The notes below the pieces were generated by a model. It was not told where the DNA came from and searched no databases. It worked only from the letters and a program-made list of their open reading frames with translations. Below are positions 16,387 through 25,430 of a DNA stretch of 33,063 nt, one piece after another; position 1 is the stretch's first letter; the number at the start of each line of letters is the position of its first letter. A program made the position numbers and the translations under genes. This stretch comes from Bacteroidota bacterium (GTDB lineage: Bacteria; Bacteroidota; Bacteroidia; B-17B0; Aurantibacillaceae). The stretch spans positions 1-33,063 of the forward strand of contig JABDDQ010000003.1 of assembly GCA_013287545.1 (NCBI GenBank). Reading direction: 5' to 3'.

Positions 16387-17184
16387 ATGAGCAGCAAGTT
16401 ACCAAAAATTACAGGCTATAAGAAAATTCTTCACATCATAGCCTCGGGGGGAGCGTCAGTAGTTATTGTAGGAGCATTATTTAAAATTATGCACTGGCCA
16501 GGATCGGCTATTATGCTTACAACAGGGCTTTTAATTGAGGCCTTAATATTTTTACTTTATGCCTTTGACGTACCACATGAAGAGTGGGATTGGTCTTTAG
16601 CATATCCTGAATTAGTTAGCATGGGAGCTCATCACGCAGAAGAAGAGGAAGAGCATGGTTCTGTTACACAAAAATTAGATAGCATGCTTGAGCAAGCTAA
16701 AATAGGACCTGAACTTATTGAAAGTTTAGGTAACAGCATGCGTTCATTAAGCGATAATGCAGGTAAAATTGCAGATGTTTCTAACGCTCATTTAGCTACT
16801 AACGAATATGTTGATAGCGTAAAAGGTGCTGCTAAAAATGTAAACAGTCTTTCTGACTCTTACAGCAAAGCTGCTGAATCATTAATGGGTTTATCATTAT
16901 CAAACGAGGCAGGTACATCATTTGGTGACCAATTAAGCAAAGTATCTAAAAATTTATCAGCTCTTAACGCTTCTTACGAACTTCAGTTACAAGGAAGCAA
17001 CGAGCATGTTAAAGCTACATCTCAGTTCTACGATAGTTTAGGTGAGTTAATGAAAAACTTACACGATTCGGTTGATGATACTCGTAAATACAAAACTGAA
17101 ATCTCTTCATTATCAACAAACCTATCTGCTTTAAACAGCATTTATGGTAACATGTTGACTGCTATGAATTATAAAAATCAATAA
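16387..17184 (+). CDS. gldL: GldL, type IX secretion motor protein
   Basis: A 265-residue inner-membrane protein with two transmembrane helices (about residues 16-34 and 40-60) and a long helical cytoplasmic C-terminal part. The second helix carries Glu51 in GLLIEALIFLLYAF, the position of the conserved membrane glutamate thought to take part in proton flow through the GldLM motor. KIMHWPGS between the helices is also a family hallmark. It works with GldM to convert proton motive force into movement for secretion and gliding. A strong terminator-like hairpin follows it before gldM. Confidence 0.96.
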   Translation: MSSKLPKITGYKKILHIIASGGASVVIVGALFKIMHWPGSAIMLTTGLLIEALIFLLYAFDVPHEEWDWSLAYPELVSMGAHHAEEEEEHGSVTQKLDSMLEQAKIGPELIESLGNSMRSLSDNAGKIADVSNAHLATNEYVDSVKGAAKNVNSLSDSYSKAAESLMGLSLSNEAGTSFGDQLSKVSKNLSALNASYELQLQGSNEHVKATSQFYDSLGELMKNLHDSVDDTRKYKTEISSLSTNLSALNSIYGNMLTAMNYKNQ

Positions 17185-17194
17185 AATTTAATCA

Positions 17195-17236
17195 GGAAAG
17201 AAAAAGAAAAACATGTCTCTTTTTCTTTCCTTTTTT
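17195..17236 (+). terminator. Strong intrinsic terminator between gldL and gldM
   Basis: GGAAAGAAAAAGA (17195-17207) is perfectly complementary to TCTTTTTCTTTCC (17218-17230), a 13-bp stem with a 10-base loop, followed directly by six T (17231-17236). It lies 11 bases after the gldL stop and 38 bases before gldM. It has the full form of a rho-independent terminator inside what is normally one T9SS operon, so gldM and gldN would depend on read-through or on a separate promoter. A near match to a -7 box, TATTTTTA at 17243-17250, follows it. Confidence 0.8.
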
Positions 17237-17274
17237 AAAAAATATTTTTACTAATTATTAAAAAAAATTAAACA

Positions 17275-18951
17275 ATGGCAGGCGGAGGAAAAGAAACCCC
17301 AAGGCAAAAGATGATTGGTATGATGTACCTTGTACTTACCGCACTTTTGGCAATGAACGTATCTAAAGATATTTTAAAAGCGTTTGTAACTGTTAACGAA
17401 AGTTTAGAAAGAACTAACAATAACTTTAACAAAAATACGCTTAAGGTAATGGAAGCTTTTGCTGAATCTAAAAAAAGTACACCTCGTGCTGTACCTTATT
17501 ATGAAAAAGCAGTTGTTGCCGAAAAAATGACTAACGAGCTTTATGAGTACATTGAAAAATTAAAGCACGAACTTATTGCACACACTGATGGTAACCCGGG
17601 CGGTGATACATTGCGTTTACGTTATGTTGATGCAAAAGATAACTATGATAAACCAACCCATTTATTAATTGGTGATGATGAAAGAAACCCAAAATCAGGT
17701 GAGTTTACCGCGGTAGAGTTAAAAACAAAAATTACTGCAGTGCACGATAATTTAATGAAAATGGTTGACGACATGCAAAAAAATCCGCAAACCAAATTCC
17801 TTCAAGCTGATTATGAAAGTTTAAAAAAGAAAATCGAGACCATTAAGCCTGATGTTGGTGATGAGAAGGAAGACGGTGTACCTGTAACTTGGGAAATTAT
17901 GAACTTTTATCACTTACCATTAGCCGGTACTATTACCAACCTTACCAAAATGCAAGCTGATTTAAAAAACTTAGAAGCGGAGATTGTTTCTAACTTTTCG
18001 GGTGCTGCAGGTAAAGTAATGGTTAAGTTTGATAAATTGGCTGCTAAAGTTGTTGCTCCTTCAAGCTACATACAATCTGGTCAAAAATATGAAGCTGATA
18101 TATTTATTGCAGCATCTTCTGCTTCTTTTACAAAAGAAAACATGGAGATTGTTGTTAATCCAACCTCTTATGATTCTATAAAAGGAACTATTACGGGTGG
18201 AACTCCAGTTGAGTTAGCCGCTGACGGTACAGGTAAATATTCTACCGGTACACAAGGGCAAGGAGAACAAAAATATAAAGCACTTATTAAATTTAAACAA
18301 CCTACGGGAGATTATAAATTTTATTCTTATGAAGCAAATTATATGGTTGCAGCACCTTCTGTAGCTGTATCTGCTGACCAAATGAATGTGTTTTATGTTG
18401 GTGTACCTAACCCAGTTTCAGTTTCTGCAGCGGGTGTATCTCCAACAGATTTGATAGTAAGCCCTACTGGTGGTGGTGTTAGATCTACCCCAAAGGGTGC
18501 AGGTGTTTATGAATTTAACTTCTCATCTCCTGGTGAGTGTGTTGTTAACGTATCTTCAAAAAATCCCGGAGGTACCGGATCAAAATCACAAGGTTCTAAA
18601 AAATTTCGCGTGAAACCACTTCCTCCACCATTAACAACTGTGGGTGGATTCTCTGGTTCAATTGATATGAAAAAAAGTCAATTATCAACCATTGGTGGTG
18701 TTGGTGCTCAAGCCCCAGGGTTTGATTTTAAAGCAAACTTTGTTGTGCAAGGTTTTGAAATTACTGGTAGCGTAAAAGGGCAAACTAAAATTGCAACTTG
18801 TACCGGTAACAGTTTAAGTGCCGATGCAAAAGCTATCATAATGGGCGCTGGTCCTGGAAGTAAAATATTTATCGATCAGGTTAAGGTTAAAGGCCCAGAC
18901 GGAAAAATGTGCCCTAACGTACCGGGTGTTACTATAAAAGTTAAAGCATAA
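17275..18951 (+). CDS. gldM: GldM, type IX secretion motor/shaft protein
   Basis: A 558-residue protein with the GldM start MAGGGKETPRQKMIGMMYLVL, one transmembrane helix (about residues 13-30) and a large periplasmic part of helical then beta domains ending GVTIKVKA. Two cysteines in the last domain (about residues 506 and 547) may be linked. The membrane helix packs inside the GldL pentamer, and the periplasmic shaft carries torque to the GldKN ring. It begins after the terminator-like hairpin at 17195-17236 and is followed by gldN after 14 bases. Confidence 0.96.
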   Translation: MAGGGKETPRQKMIGMMYLVLTALLAMNVSKDILKAFVTVNESLERTNNNFNKNTLKVMEAFAESKKSTPRAVPYYEKAVVAEKMTNELYEYIEKLKHELIAHTDGNPGGDTLRLRYVDAKDNYDKPTHLLIGDDERNPKSGEFTAVELKTKITAVHDNLMKMVDDMQKNPQTKFLQADYESLKKKIETIKPDVGDEKEDGVPVTWEIMNFYHLPLAGTITNLTKMQADLKNLEAEIVSNFSGAAGKVMVKFDKLAAKVVAPSSYIQSGQKYEADIFIAASSASFTKENMEIVVNPTSYDSIKGTITGGTPVELAADGTGKYSTGTQGQGEQKYKALIKFKQPTGDYKFYSYEANYMVAAPSVAVSADQMNVFYVGVPNPVSVSAAGVSPTDLIVSPTGGGVRSTPKGAGVYEFNFSSPGECVVNVSSKNPGGTGSKSQGSKKFRVKPLPPPLTTVGGFSGSIDMKKSQLSTIGGVGAQAPGFDFKANFVVQGFEITGSVKGQTKIATCTGNSLSADAKAIIMGAGPGSKIFIDQVKVKGPDGKMCPNVPGVTIKVKA

Positions 18952-18965
18952 TTAAATATTTTAAT

Positions 18966-19868
18966 ATGAAAAACACTTCTTTAATAGTTGCTTTTTTGCT
19001 GATGGTATCAGTAAACTTGCTTGCGAAGAGTAATTCTTCGTTAAATATGAGTATTGCTCCAGCTAACACATATACTGTTCCTGGAGGTGTTTTTCAACCT
19101 GGAGATTATTCTGACGGTATCTATACCAAGGAAAACTCTACTAACAGAAGATTTATTCCTTATACTTTTTTACGTGAGGCGGATGTACAATGGGAGAAAA
19201 GAATTTGGAGAAGCATTGATATGCGTGAAAAAATAAATCAACCGCTTTACTTTCCAACCGAATTTGTAACCAGTCGTATTTCATTTTTGCAAGTGGTAAC
19301 AAAGTATATTATGACAGATGAAATTATTGCGTTTAGCGATGATGAATTTTTAATTCCATTGAGACCAAATGATATTAAAACCAAATTACGTAAACAAGGT
19401 GACTCTACTGATCAAGTTTCGTTTGATAAAGATGGTAATGAGGTTAGGGTGAAAATTCTTCCTCCGGCAGATTCTACTTGGATGTATTTAGGTTTTAGAC
19501 AACTTAAGCTTAAAGAAGATTGGTTTTTTGATAAGCAAAAGTCGGTTTTAGAAGTTAGAATATTAGGTTTAGGAATATATACTTTTGACGAAGAAAAGCA
19601 GCTTGAGATACCTCAGTTTTGGGTTTATTTTCCTGCATGCCGACCTTACTTTGCAAAGCATGAAGTTTACAACACCAAAAATGATGCGGAAAGAAGAACT
19701 TATGATGATATATTTTGGAAACGTTTATTTAACAGCTATATTGAGAAAGAGTCAAATGTATACGATAGACGAATTGACTCGTACACTAAAGGCATAGATG
19801 CATTACTTGAGTCGGATAGGATTAAGAATGATATTTTCTTATACGAACATGATATGTGGCATTTCTAA
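18966..19868 (+). CDS. gldN: GldN, type IX secretion ring protein
   Basis: A 300-residue periplasmic protein with a Sec signal peptide (about residues 1-21). Family blocks are YSDGIYTKENSTNRRFIPYT, LREADVQWEKRIWR, IDMREKINQPLYFP and late RRTYDDIFWKRLFNSYIEKESNVYDR. GldN binds GldK to build the periplasmic ring. It sits 14 bases after gldM and ends the T9SS core cluster at a clear terminator. Length is near the usual value for the family. Confidence 0.95.
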   Translation: MKNTSLIVAFLLMVSVNLLAKSNSSLNMSIAPANTYTVPGGVFQPGDYSDGIYTKENSTNRRFIPYTFLREADVQWEKRIWRSIDMREKINQPLYFPTEFVTSRISFLQVVTKYIMTDEIIAFSDDEFLIPLRPNDIKTKLRKQGDSTDQVSFDKDGNEVRVKILPPADSTWMYLGFRQLKLKEDWFFDKQKSVLEVRILGLGIYTFDEEKQLEIPQFWVYFPACRPYFAKHEVYNTKNDAERRTYDDIFWKRLFNSYIEKESNVYDRRIDSYTKGIDALLESDRIKNDIFLYEHDMWHF

Positions 19869-19884
19869 TTGAGACACTTTACTT

Positions 19885-19910
19885 AAACCCGCCTTTTAGG
19901 CGGGTTTTTT
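19885..19910 (+). terminator. Intrinsic terminator after gldN
   Basis: AAACCCGCC pairs perfectly with GGCGGGTTT around a TTTTA loop and runs into T. It closes the T9SS cluster 16 bases after the gldN stop. Confidence 0.9.
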
Positions 19911-19947
19911 ATTTTATGCCGGGTAATTTTTATGTGTCCCTTAATAT

Positions 19948-19955
19948 TATCTTTG
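19948..19955 (+). promoter_or_regulatory. -7 box of the patatin-like gene
   Basis: TATCTTTG is an exact -7 match, 17 bases before the GTG start at 19973. Only a weak TTTT is present in the -33 region. Confidence 0.55.
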
Positions 19956-19972
19956 TTTGATACATAGGCAGC

Positions 19973-22279
19973 GTGCGGAATAATTACATAATACTATTTT
20001 TTCTTTTAAGTACCTTAATTTTATTTCATCAAAATATACAGGCTCAAAAGATAGGTGTGGTGCTAAGCGGTGGTGGTGCCGGTGGTGCTTGCCATGTTGG
20101 TGTTTTAAAGGCATTAGAAGAGAATAATATCCCCATTGATTACATAACCGGAACCTCCATTGGGGCCTTAATAGGTGGTTACTATGCGGCAGGTTACAGT
20201 GTAGAGGAAATTGAAAAAATGGTTACTTCTGAAAAATTTATAGAGCTTACAAAAGGATACCTTGAAAAAAAATATCAGTATTATTTTTTTAGAAAAGATG
20301 ATGATGCATCGTGGATTACATTAAAAGTATCATTCGACTCATCATTAGTAACTAATATACCAACTAATGTAATTAACTCGGTACCCATAGATTTTGAAAT
20401 GGTCAGCAATTTTTCAAATGCGGCGGCGGCGGCAACATATAATTTTGATAGTTTATTTATTCCTTTTAGATGTGTAGCTTCTGATATCGAAAACAAGAAA
20501 TCAATCGTATTTAAAGAAGGGAAATTAAATCAAGCTATTAGGGCTTCTATGACCTACCCATTGTATTTAAAACCAATTAATGTAAACGGAAAAATTTTAT
20601 TTGACGGTGGACTTTACAATAACTTTCCGGCAGATGTAATGAATAAAGATTTTAACCCGGATTATATTATTGGTTCGGTAGTTACCAGCGCTAATCCAAA
20701 AGTAGATGAAGAAAATTTATACGCCCAGTTACGCAGTATGCTTATTAATAATCCTGATTTTAGTTTACAAAACAAAACGGGCATCATAATTAAATCGTGG
20801 AGTGATGTTGGTACATTTAATTTTAGTGCTTGCAAAAAGCTTGTTGATAGTGGATATGTAGCCACTGTAAGGCAAATAGATTCTATCCGTAAAAATATTT
20901 CTGTATCAGTAACTAAAGAGCAGGTAAATGAAAAACGAAAAAAATTTAAACGAAAATTTTCAGAAGAAACAGTTATTGAAGAAATTGAGATAGAAGGATT
21001 AAACAAAAAACAACAGTTTTATGTAAAACATGTAATACAAAATAATCCTAAAAAACAATATACGATAGAAAGCATAAAAAAAACTTATTTCAGGCTTGCT
21101 GAAGACCCAAAAATACAATCTATTTTTCCGACACTGGTACTTAACCCACAAACAGGCAAGTATAAACTAAACTTAAAAATAAAGCGTCAAAAAGATTTGT
21201 TTATACAGTTTGGTGGCAACATATCTACACGCCCTATTAGTACAGGATTTGTATCAGCCCAATATAACTATTTTTCAAAATTTGCCATGTCGGTATATGC
21301 TAATGGTTATTTCGGAAGGCTTAATACATCAGGTTTGGGTAAAATCAGATTTGATTTTCCTTCTAAACTACCTATATACATAGAGCCTTTGGTATGTTTT
21401 TCAAGATGGGATTATTATAGAAGCAGCACTTTGTTTTACAATTTTCAACAACCTGCCTATCTTACTCAGAATGATAAATATGGCGAACTAAATATTGGTG
21501 TGCCCATTGGAAACAGATCTAAAGCCGTTATTAGTGGTGGTGTAGCCGAATTGAATAACATTTATTATCAAACAAGTTCGTTTGGTACAAAAGATACTGC
21601 CGACCAAACCAGGTTTCAGTTTATGTATGGGAACCTTGAATATGAATATAATACATTAAATAGAAAATTATACGCATCAGAGGGGGGTTATTTTAGTTTT
21701 AAAACGAGATACGTAAATGGTTTAGAAAGCCTTATACCGGGCACTACAGATAACCAAACAAAACAAATAAAACAGCTTGATGTTCCGCATGAGTGGGTTG
21801 TAGTTAAAATGAAATTTGATGGCTACTTGAAACCATTTAAATTTTTTAAAATTGGTATTTTGGGTGAAGGAGTTTACTCCACCCAAAATTTATTTTTAAA
21901 CTACACCTCCTCAGTGCTTTCTGCACCTGCGTTTATGCCCACACCTGAAAGTAGAACATTATTCCTACCCAACTTTAGGGCATACCAATATGTAGCAGGT
22001 GGAGGAAAAATGATTTTTAATCCCATCCCAAAATTAGATATACGTTTTGAGGCCTATATTTTTCAACCCTATCAGGCAATAAACAATAACCCAACCTATA
22101 CAGCAACGTTGGGTAAAGCCTTTGCTGATAGATACTATGTAGGAATGGCGGCACTTGTATATCATACGGCCTTAGGTCCGCTTAGTTTATCTGTAAACTA
22201 TTACCATGGCGAGGTGCAGCCTTTTACATTTTTAGTGCATTTTGGCTACACGTTGTTTAATAGAAAATCTATTGAGTAA
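19973..22279 (+). CDS. Patatin-like phospholipase with POTRA and outer-membrane barrel (type Vd-like)
   Basis: A 768-residue protein with a signal peptide (about 1-24). A patatin domain follows (about 26-225) with the oxyanion loop SGGGAGG (32-38), nucleophile Ser62 in GTSIG and Asp211 in the DGG motif. Then comes a POTRA-like segment (about 335-410, IEEIEIEGLNKKQQF ... KYKLNLKIKR) and a long C-terminal region of beta strands ending in FGYTLFNRKSIE. This order, patatin-POTRA-barrel, is that of PlpD/FplA-type autotransporters and related Bacteroidota proteins. The active-site pair is intact, so lipase or phospholipase A activity at the outer membrane is likely. The start is GTG at 19973; no nearby ATG preserves the signal peptide. 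It ends by overlapping convergent ribD by 11 bases. Confidence 0.9.
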   Translation: MRNNYIILFFLLSTLILFHQNIQAQKIGVVLSGGGAGGACHVGVLKALEENNIPIDYITGTSIGALIGGYYAAGYSVEEIEKMVTSEKFIELTKGYLEKKYQYYFFRKDDDASWITLKVSFDSSLVTNIPTNVINSVPIDFEMVSNFSNAAAAATYNFDSLFIPFRCVASDIENKKSIVFKEGKLNQAIRASMTYPLYLKPINVNGKILFDGGLYNNFPADVMNKDFNPDYIIGSVVTSANPKVDEENLYAQLRSMLINNPDFSLQNKTGIIIKSWSDVGTFNFSACKKLVDSGYVATVRQIDSIRKNISVSVTKEQVNEKRKKFKRKFSEETVIEEIEIEGLNKKQQFYVKHVIQNNPKKQYTIESIKKTYFRLAEDPKIQSIFPTLVLNPQTGKYKLNLKIKRQKDLFIQFGGNISTRPISTGFVSAQYNYFSKFAMSVYANGYFGRLNTSGLGKIRFDFPSKLPIYIEPLVCFSRWDYYRSSTLFYNFQQPAYLTQNDKYGELNIGVPIGNRSKAVISGGVAELNNIYYQTSSFGTKDTADQTRFQFMYGNLEYEYNTLNRKLYASEGGYFSFKTRYVNGLESLIPGTTDNQTKQIKQLDVPHEWVVVKMKFDGYLKPFKFFKIGILGEGVYSTQNLFLNYTSSVLSAPAFMPTPESRTLFLPNFRAYQYVAGGGKMIFNPIPKLDIRFEAYIFQPYQAINNNPTYTATLGKAFADRYYVGMAALVYHTALGPLSLSVNYYHGEVQPFTFLVHFGYTLFNRKSIE

Positions 22280-23303
22280 AAATAGCTAACTCATCATCCC
22301 CTATCATCTGTACGTTTGATTTATTTTTATTTATAATCGGGGCCTTAATTCCTGATTGAAAATATTTATTTCCGGTAAAAATTCGAGCTTCGTCCCACAA
22401 ATCTTTATTTATAAAACTTTGCAGTGTATGTGCTCCACCCTCTATAATAATAGAAGTAATTTTTTTATCATATAGATAATTTAAAATTTGTGAAACGATA
22501 TCTTTTGTAAAATCTATTTGATGATAGATAATATTATTTTTACTTAGTCTGTTTTTTTCGGTAAAAACTATAGTTTCTGCTGCTTCCGAAAAAATTGAGT
22601 TTGTAATCAGTACTTTTAATTCTTTATCAATTAAAATACGTAATGGATTTTTTCCTTCGGTTAAACGTACTGTTAACGCAGGATTATCGAGCAAAGCGGT
22701 ATTTGTACCAACTAATATTGCTTGCTCCTGTGCACGCCAAGTGTGTACTATTTTTTTACTTTCGTTATTGGTAATCCAGTTTTCTTCTTTAGTAAACGGA
22801 GGAAGTTTAGAAATGAAATTATCTTTAGTCTGAGCCCATTTTAAAATTATATAAGGTCGCTTTTTTTCGTGATAGGTGAAAAAACGTTTATTCAATTCAC
22901 GCGCTTCTTTTTCTAAAATACCCGTAAACACTTCTATACCGGCATTACGTAGCTTTGCAATACCCTTACCCGCTACTAAGGGATTTGTATCTAAACAGGC
23001 AACTACTACGCGTTTTACTTTATGTGCTATCAACAAATCGCTGCAAGGAGGAGTTTTACCATGATGCGAACAGGGTTCCAAGTTCACATACACCGTACTT
23101 TCTGTCAGTACTTCTTTATTTATGACGCTCGCAATAGCGTTTACTTCAGCATGTGCCTCGCCATATTTTTGATGATAACCCTCGCCTATTATTACATTAT
23201 TATGCACAATAACACAGCCCACCATTGGGTTTGGAGCTACATGACCCAAACCCTTTAACGCCAGTTGTAAACAGCGCCGCATGTGTTGATTAAACTCGTT
23301 CAT
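22269..23303 (-). CDS. ribD: Bifunctional riboflavin deaminase/reductase RibD
   Basis: A 344-residue protein with an N-terminal cytidine-deaminase-like domain: APNPMVGCVIV, zinc ligand His51 and catalytic Glu53 in HAEVNA, and zinc ligands Cys78 and Cys87 in EPCSHHGKTPPC. A C-terminal reductase domain follows (about 145-340, starting PYIILKWAQTKDN, with IIIEGGAHTLQSFI for NADPH binding). It carries out the second and third steps of riboflavin synthesis from GTP. It faces away from the tryptophan dioxygenase gene and overlaps the end of the patatin gene by 11 bases. Confidence 0.96.
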   Translation of the reverse strand: MNEFNQHMRRCLQLALKGLGHVAPNPMVGCVIVHNNVIIGEGYHQKYGEAHAEVNAIASVINKEVLTESTVYVNLEPCSHHGKTPPCSDLLIAHKVKRVVVACLDTNPLVAGKGIAKLRNAGIEVFTGILEKEARELNKRFFTYHEKKRPYIILKWAQTKDNFISKLPPFTKEENWITNNESKKIVHTWRAQEQAILVGTNTALLDNPALTVRLTEGKNPLRILIDKELKVLITNSIFSEAAETIVFTEKNRLSKNNIIYHQIDFTKDIVSQILNYLYDKKITSIIIEGGAHTLQSFINKDLWDEARIFTGNKYFQSGIKAPIINKNKSNVQMIGDDELAIFTQ

Positions 23304-23308
23304 CTGAA

Positions 23309-23316
23309 CAAAAATA
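23309..23316 (-). promoter_or_regulatory. -7 box of ribD, very close to the start codon
   Basis: On the minus strand TATTTTTG matches TAnnTTTG exactly and ends 5 bases before the ribD ATG, so transcription would begin at or next to the start codon. On the plus strand TATATTTA (23322-23329) is a one-mismatch box for the divergent dioxygenase gene. Confidence 0.45.
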
Positions 23317-23350
23317 AGCCCTATATTTAGCGGATAAAATTACATCAAAA

Positions 23351-24316
23351 ATGGAACTAAAGCCGGAGATAATTGAAAAAATAAAATTGCTGGATGCAAA
23401 GTATGCCGCTATGGGGCAAGATTTGAATGCTTATTTAGAGGGCTTACTGCATGCAGATTATTTAACTTATTGGAATTATATTCACTTGGATACATTGTTA
23501 TCACTACAAAGCCCGCTTACTAAAATACCTGATGAAGAAATATTTATCATGTATCATCAAATAACAGAACTGTATTTTAAACTTTGCATACACGAGTATA
23601 AACAAATTTGTAACCATACTGCTTTAACAGCCGATTTTTTACTTGCCCGTGTAACCCGCATTAACCGTTACTTTGATGCACTAACGCTAAGTTTTGATAT
23701 TATGAGCGAAGGCATGGAGAAAGAGCAATTTTTAAAATTCAGGATGAGTTTATTACCTGCCAGTGGTTTTCAAAGTGCACAATACCGCATGATTGAAGTT
23801 TACACTACGCCGTTTACTAATTTAATGCATAAAGATTATAGAGGCAAATTTGCTGAAATGCCGAGCGATGCAGAGGTTGAAACTATGTTTGAGCACATTT
23901 ACTGGAAAGAAGGCGCTACTGAGCTTGCAACAGGTAAAAAAACTTTAACATTAAAACAGTTTGAAGAAAAATATGCACACCAAATAATTGCATTGGCTAA
24001 AGAATACAAGAGTAAAAACGTTTGGACGCTTTATAAGCAATTACCTGAGGCAGAGCAGAAAAACCCGAAATTATTGGATGCTTTAAAGCATTTAGATGTG
24101 AATGTAAATGTTAACTGGCCTTTGGCACATTACAAAACTGCGGTAGCTTATCTACACAAAAACCCGGAAGATATAGCAGCTACGGGTGGTACCAATTGGC
24201 AAAAATACTTACCACCTCGTTTCCAAAAACGTATCTTCTTCCCTATTCTATGGACAGATGCTGAAAAAGAAGAATGGGGAAAACAATGGGTAAAGAAAAA
24301 TGTGTTTAACCAATAA
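23351..24316 (+). CDS. Tryptophan 2,3-dioxygenase family protein
   Basis: A 321-residue protein with the tryptophan dioxygenase blocks: DYLTYWNYIHLDTLLSLQSP, IFIMYHQITELYFKL with substrate-side His69, FRMSLLPASGFQSAQYRMIE with Arg131, and the late NWPLAHYKTAVAYL (likely heme ligand His260) with ATGGTNWQKYL. The enzyme is a heme dioxygenase that opens the indole ring of tryptophan to N-formylkynurenine. The overall length and the longer insertion before residue 240 are those of the Bacteroidota branch. No other kynurenine-pathway gene lies in the window. porQ follows after 35 bases with its own promoter-like box. Confidence 0.9.
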   Translation: MELKPEIIEKIKLLDAKYAAMGQDLNAYLEGLLHADYLTYWNYIHLDTLLSLQSPLTKIPDEEIFIMYHQITELYFKLCIHEYKQICNHTALTADFLLARVTRINRYFDALTLSFDIMSEGMEKEQFLKFRMSLLPASGFQSAQYRMIEVYTTPFTNLMHKDYRGKFAEMPSDAEVETMFEHIYWKEGATELATGKKTLTLKQFEEKYAHQIIALAKEYKSKNVWTLYKQLPEAEQKNPKLLDALKHLDVNVNVNWPLAHYKTAVAYLHKNPEDIAATGGTNWQKYLPPRFQKRIFFPILWTDAEKEEWGKQWVKKNVFNQ

Positions 24317-24331
24317 CACAATAATTTTATT

Positions 24332-24339
24332 TATCTTTC
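24332..24339 (+). promoter_or_regulatory. Probable -7 box of porQ
   Basis: TATCTTTC (followed by G) is one base from TAnnTTTG and lies 12 bases before the porQ ATG, suggesting a separate transcript from the dioxygenase gene. Confidence 0.35.
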
Positions 24340-24351
24340 GTTTCTAAAGCA

Positions 24352-25419
24352 ATGCGAAAAATTGTACTAATTTACTTACTAATTATCTCTTTCGGAAAAT
24401 CTTTTTCGCAAGTTGGAGGGTTAGCATCATACACCTATCTAAATCTTCCTATACCTGCACGTACTGCGGCTTTAGGTGGTAGTTCAATTGCTTTAAAAGA
24501 TGATGATATAAACACAGCGTTTCAAAACCCGGCATTGCTTTCAAGTAAAACAAGTAATGCCTTATCGGGCAGTTATATAAATTTTTTAGGCGCTGTTAAC
24601 TATGGTTATTTAGCCTACGGCAAAAGCTTTAAAAATATAGGCCATTTTGCTGTTGGTTTACAAGATGTAGGTTATGGAAGCATTAGCGAGCGTGACGAGT
24701 ATGGAAACCAAACAGGTACATTTAAGGCTAACGATTATAACCTTAGCTTAATGTACACCTACGATAAAGATTCTTTATTGAGTTATGGGGTTACACTTAA
24801 AACCTTGTACTCTAAATATTCGCAATATAGTTCGGTTGGTAATGCTTTAGATTTTGGTATAACCTATAATAAGGCTTCTAAATTGTTTACGTTATCTGCC
24901 GTAATACAAAATGTGGGTAAAGAGTGGAAAACATATACTGGTAGTCCTACTGAAAAACTGCCATTTAATATATTGTTAGGTGCTTCTAAAAAGTTTAAAC
25001 ATGCACCTTTCAGATTTCTTGTTACGTACGATTATTTAAACCGTTGGGATTTAACCTATACCGACCCAAATAACCCACCTGCTACGGTTGACCCTTTTAC
25101 CAAACTTCCTATTAAGCAACATCCGGCAAAACAGTTTATGGATAAATTAGGCCGACACTTTATTTTAGCTACTGAAATTGTACTTACTAAAACATTTTTT
25201 ATACGCGTTGGCTTTAACTACAAAATGCGCAAAGAACTTTCTTTAACCGATAAACAAGGCATAGCGGGTTTTTCGGGCGGTTTTGGGTTTAAAATTTCTA
25301 AGTTTAATTTTAGTTACTCGTATGCGCAAGTTAGTCCTGTATATTCAATGAACAGTCTTACGCTTGCAACCAATATAAACTCGTTTGCCAAAGTAGAGAA
25401 ACCTGTTGTTACTCCTTAA
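24352..25419 (+). CDS. porQ: Type IX secretion system protein PorQ
   Basis: A 355-residue protein with a signal peptide (MRKIVLIYLLIISFGKSFSQ) followed by the PorQ pattern YTYLNLPIPARTAALGGSS, NPALLSSKTSNALSGSYIN, FLGAVNYGYLAYGK and VGYGSISERDEYGNQTGTF. The remainder is alternating beta strands of an outer-membrane barrel related to PorV. PorQ works with PorZ in the attachment complex that anchors T9SS cargo at the cell surface. No porZ is next to it; a DUF2779 nuclease gene follows after 11 bases. The T9SS core cluster lies about 4.5 kb upstream. Confidence 0.85.
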   Translation: MRKIVLIYLLIISFGKSFSQVGGLASYTYLNLPIPARTAALGGSSIALKDDDINTAFQNPALLSSKTSNALSGSYINFLGAVNYGYLAYGKSFKNIGHFAVGLQDVGYGSISERDEYGNQTGTFKANDYNLSLMYTYDKDSLLSYGVTLKTLYSKYSQYSSVGNALDFGITYNKASKLFTLSAVIQNVGKEWKTYTGSPTEKLPFNILLGASKKFKHAPFRFLVTYDYLNRWDLTYTDPNNPPATVDPFTKLPIKQHPAKQFMDKLGRHFILATEIVLTKTFFIRVGFNYKMRKELSLTDKQGIAGFSGGFGFKISKFNFSYSYAQVSPVYSMNSLTLATNINSFAKVEKPVVTP

Positions 25420-25430
25420 TTTGTGATTCT

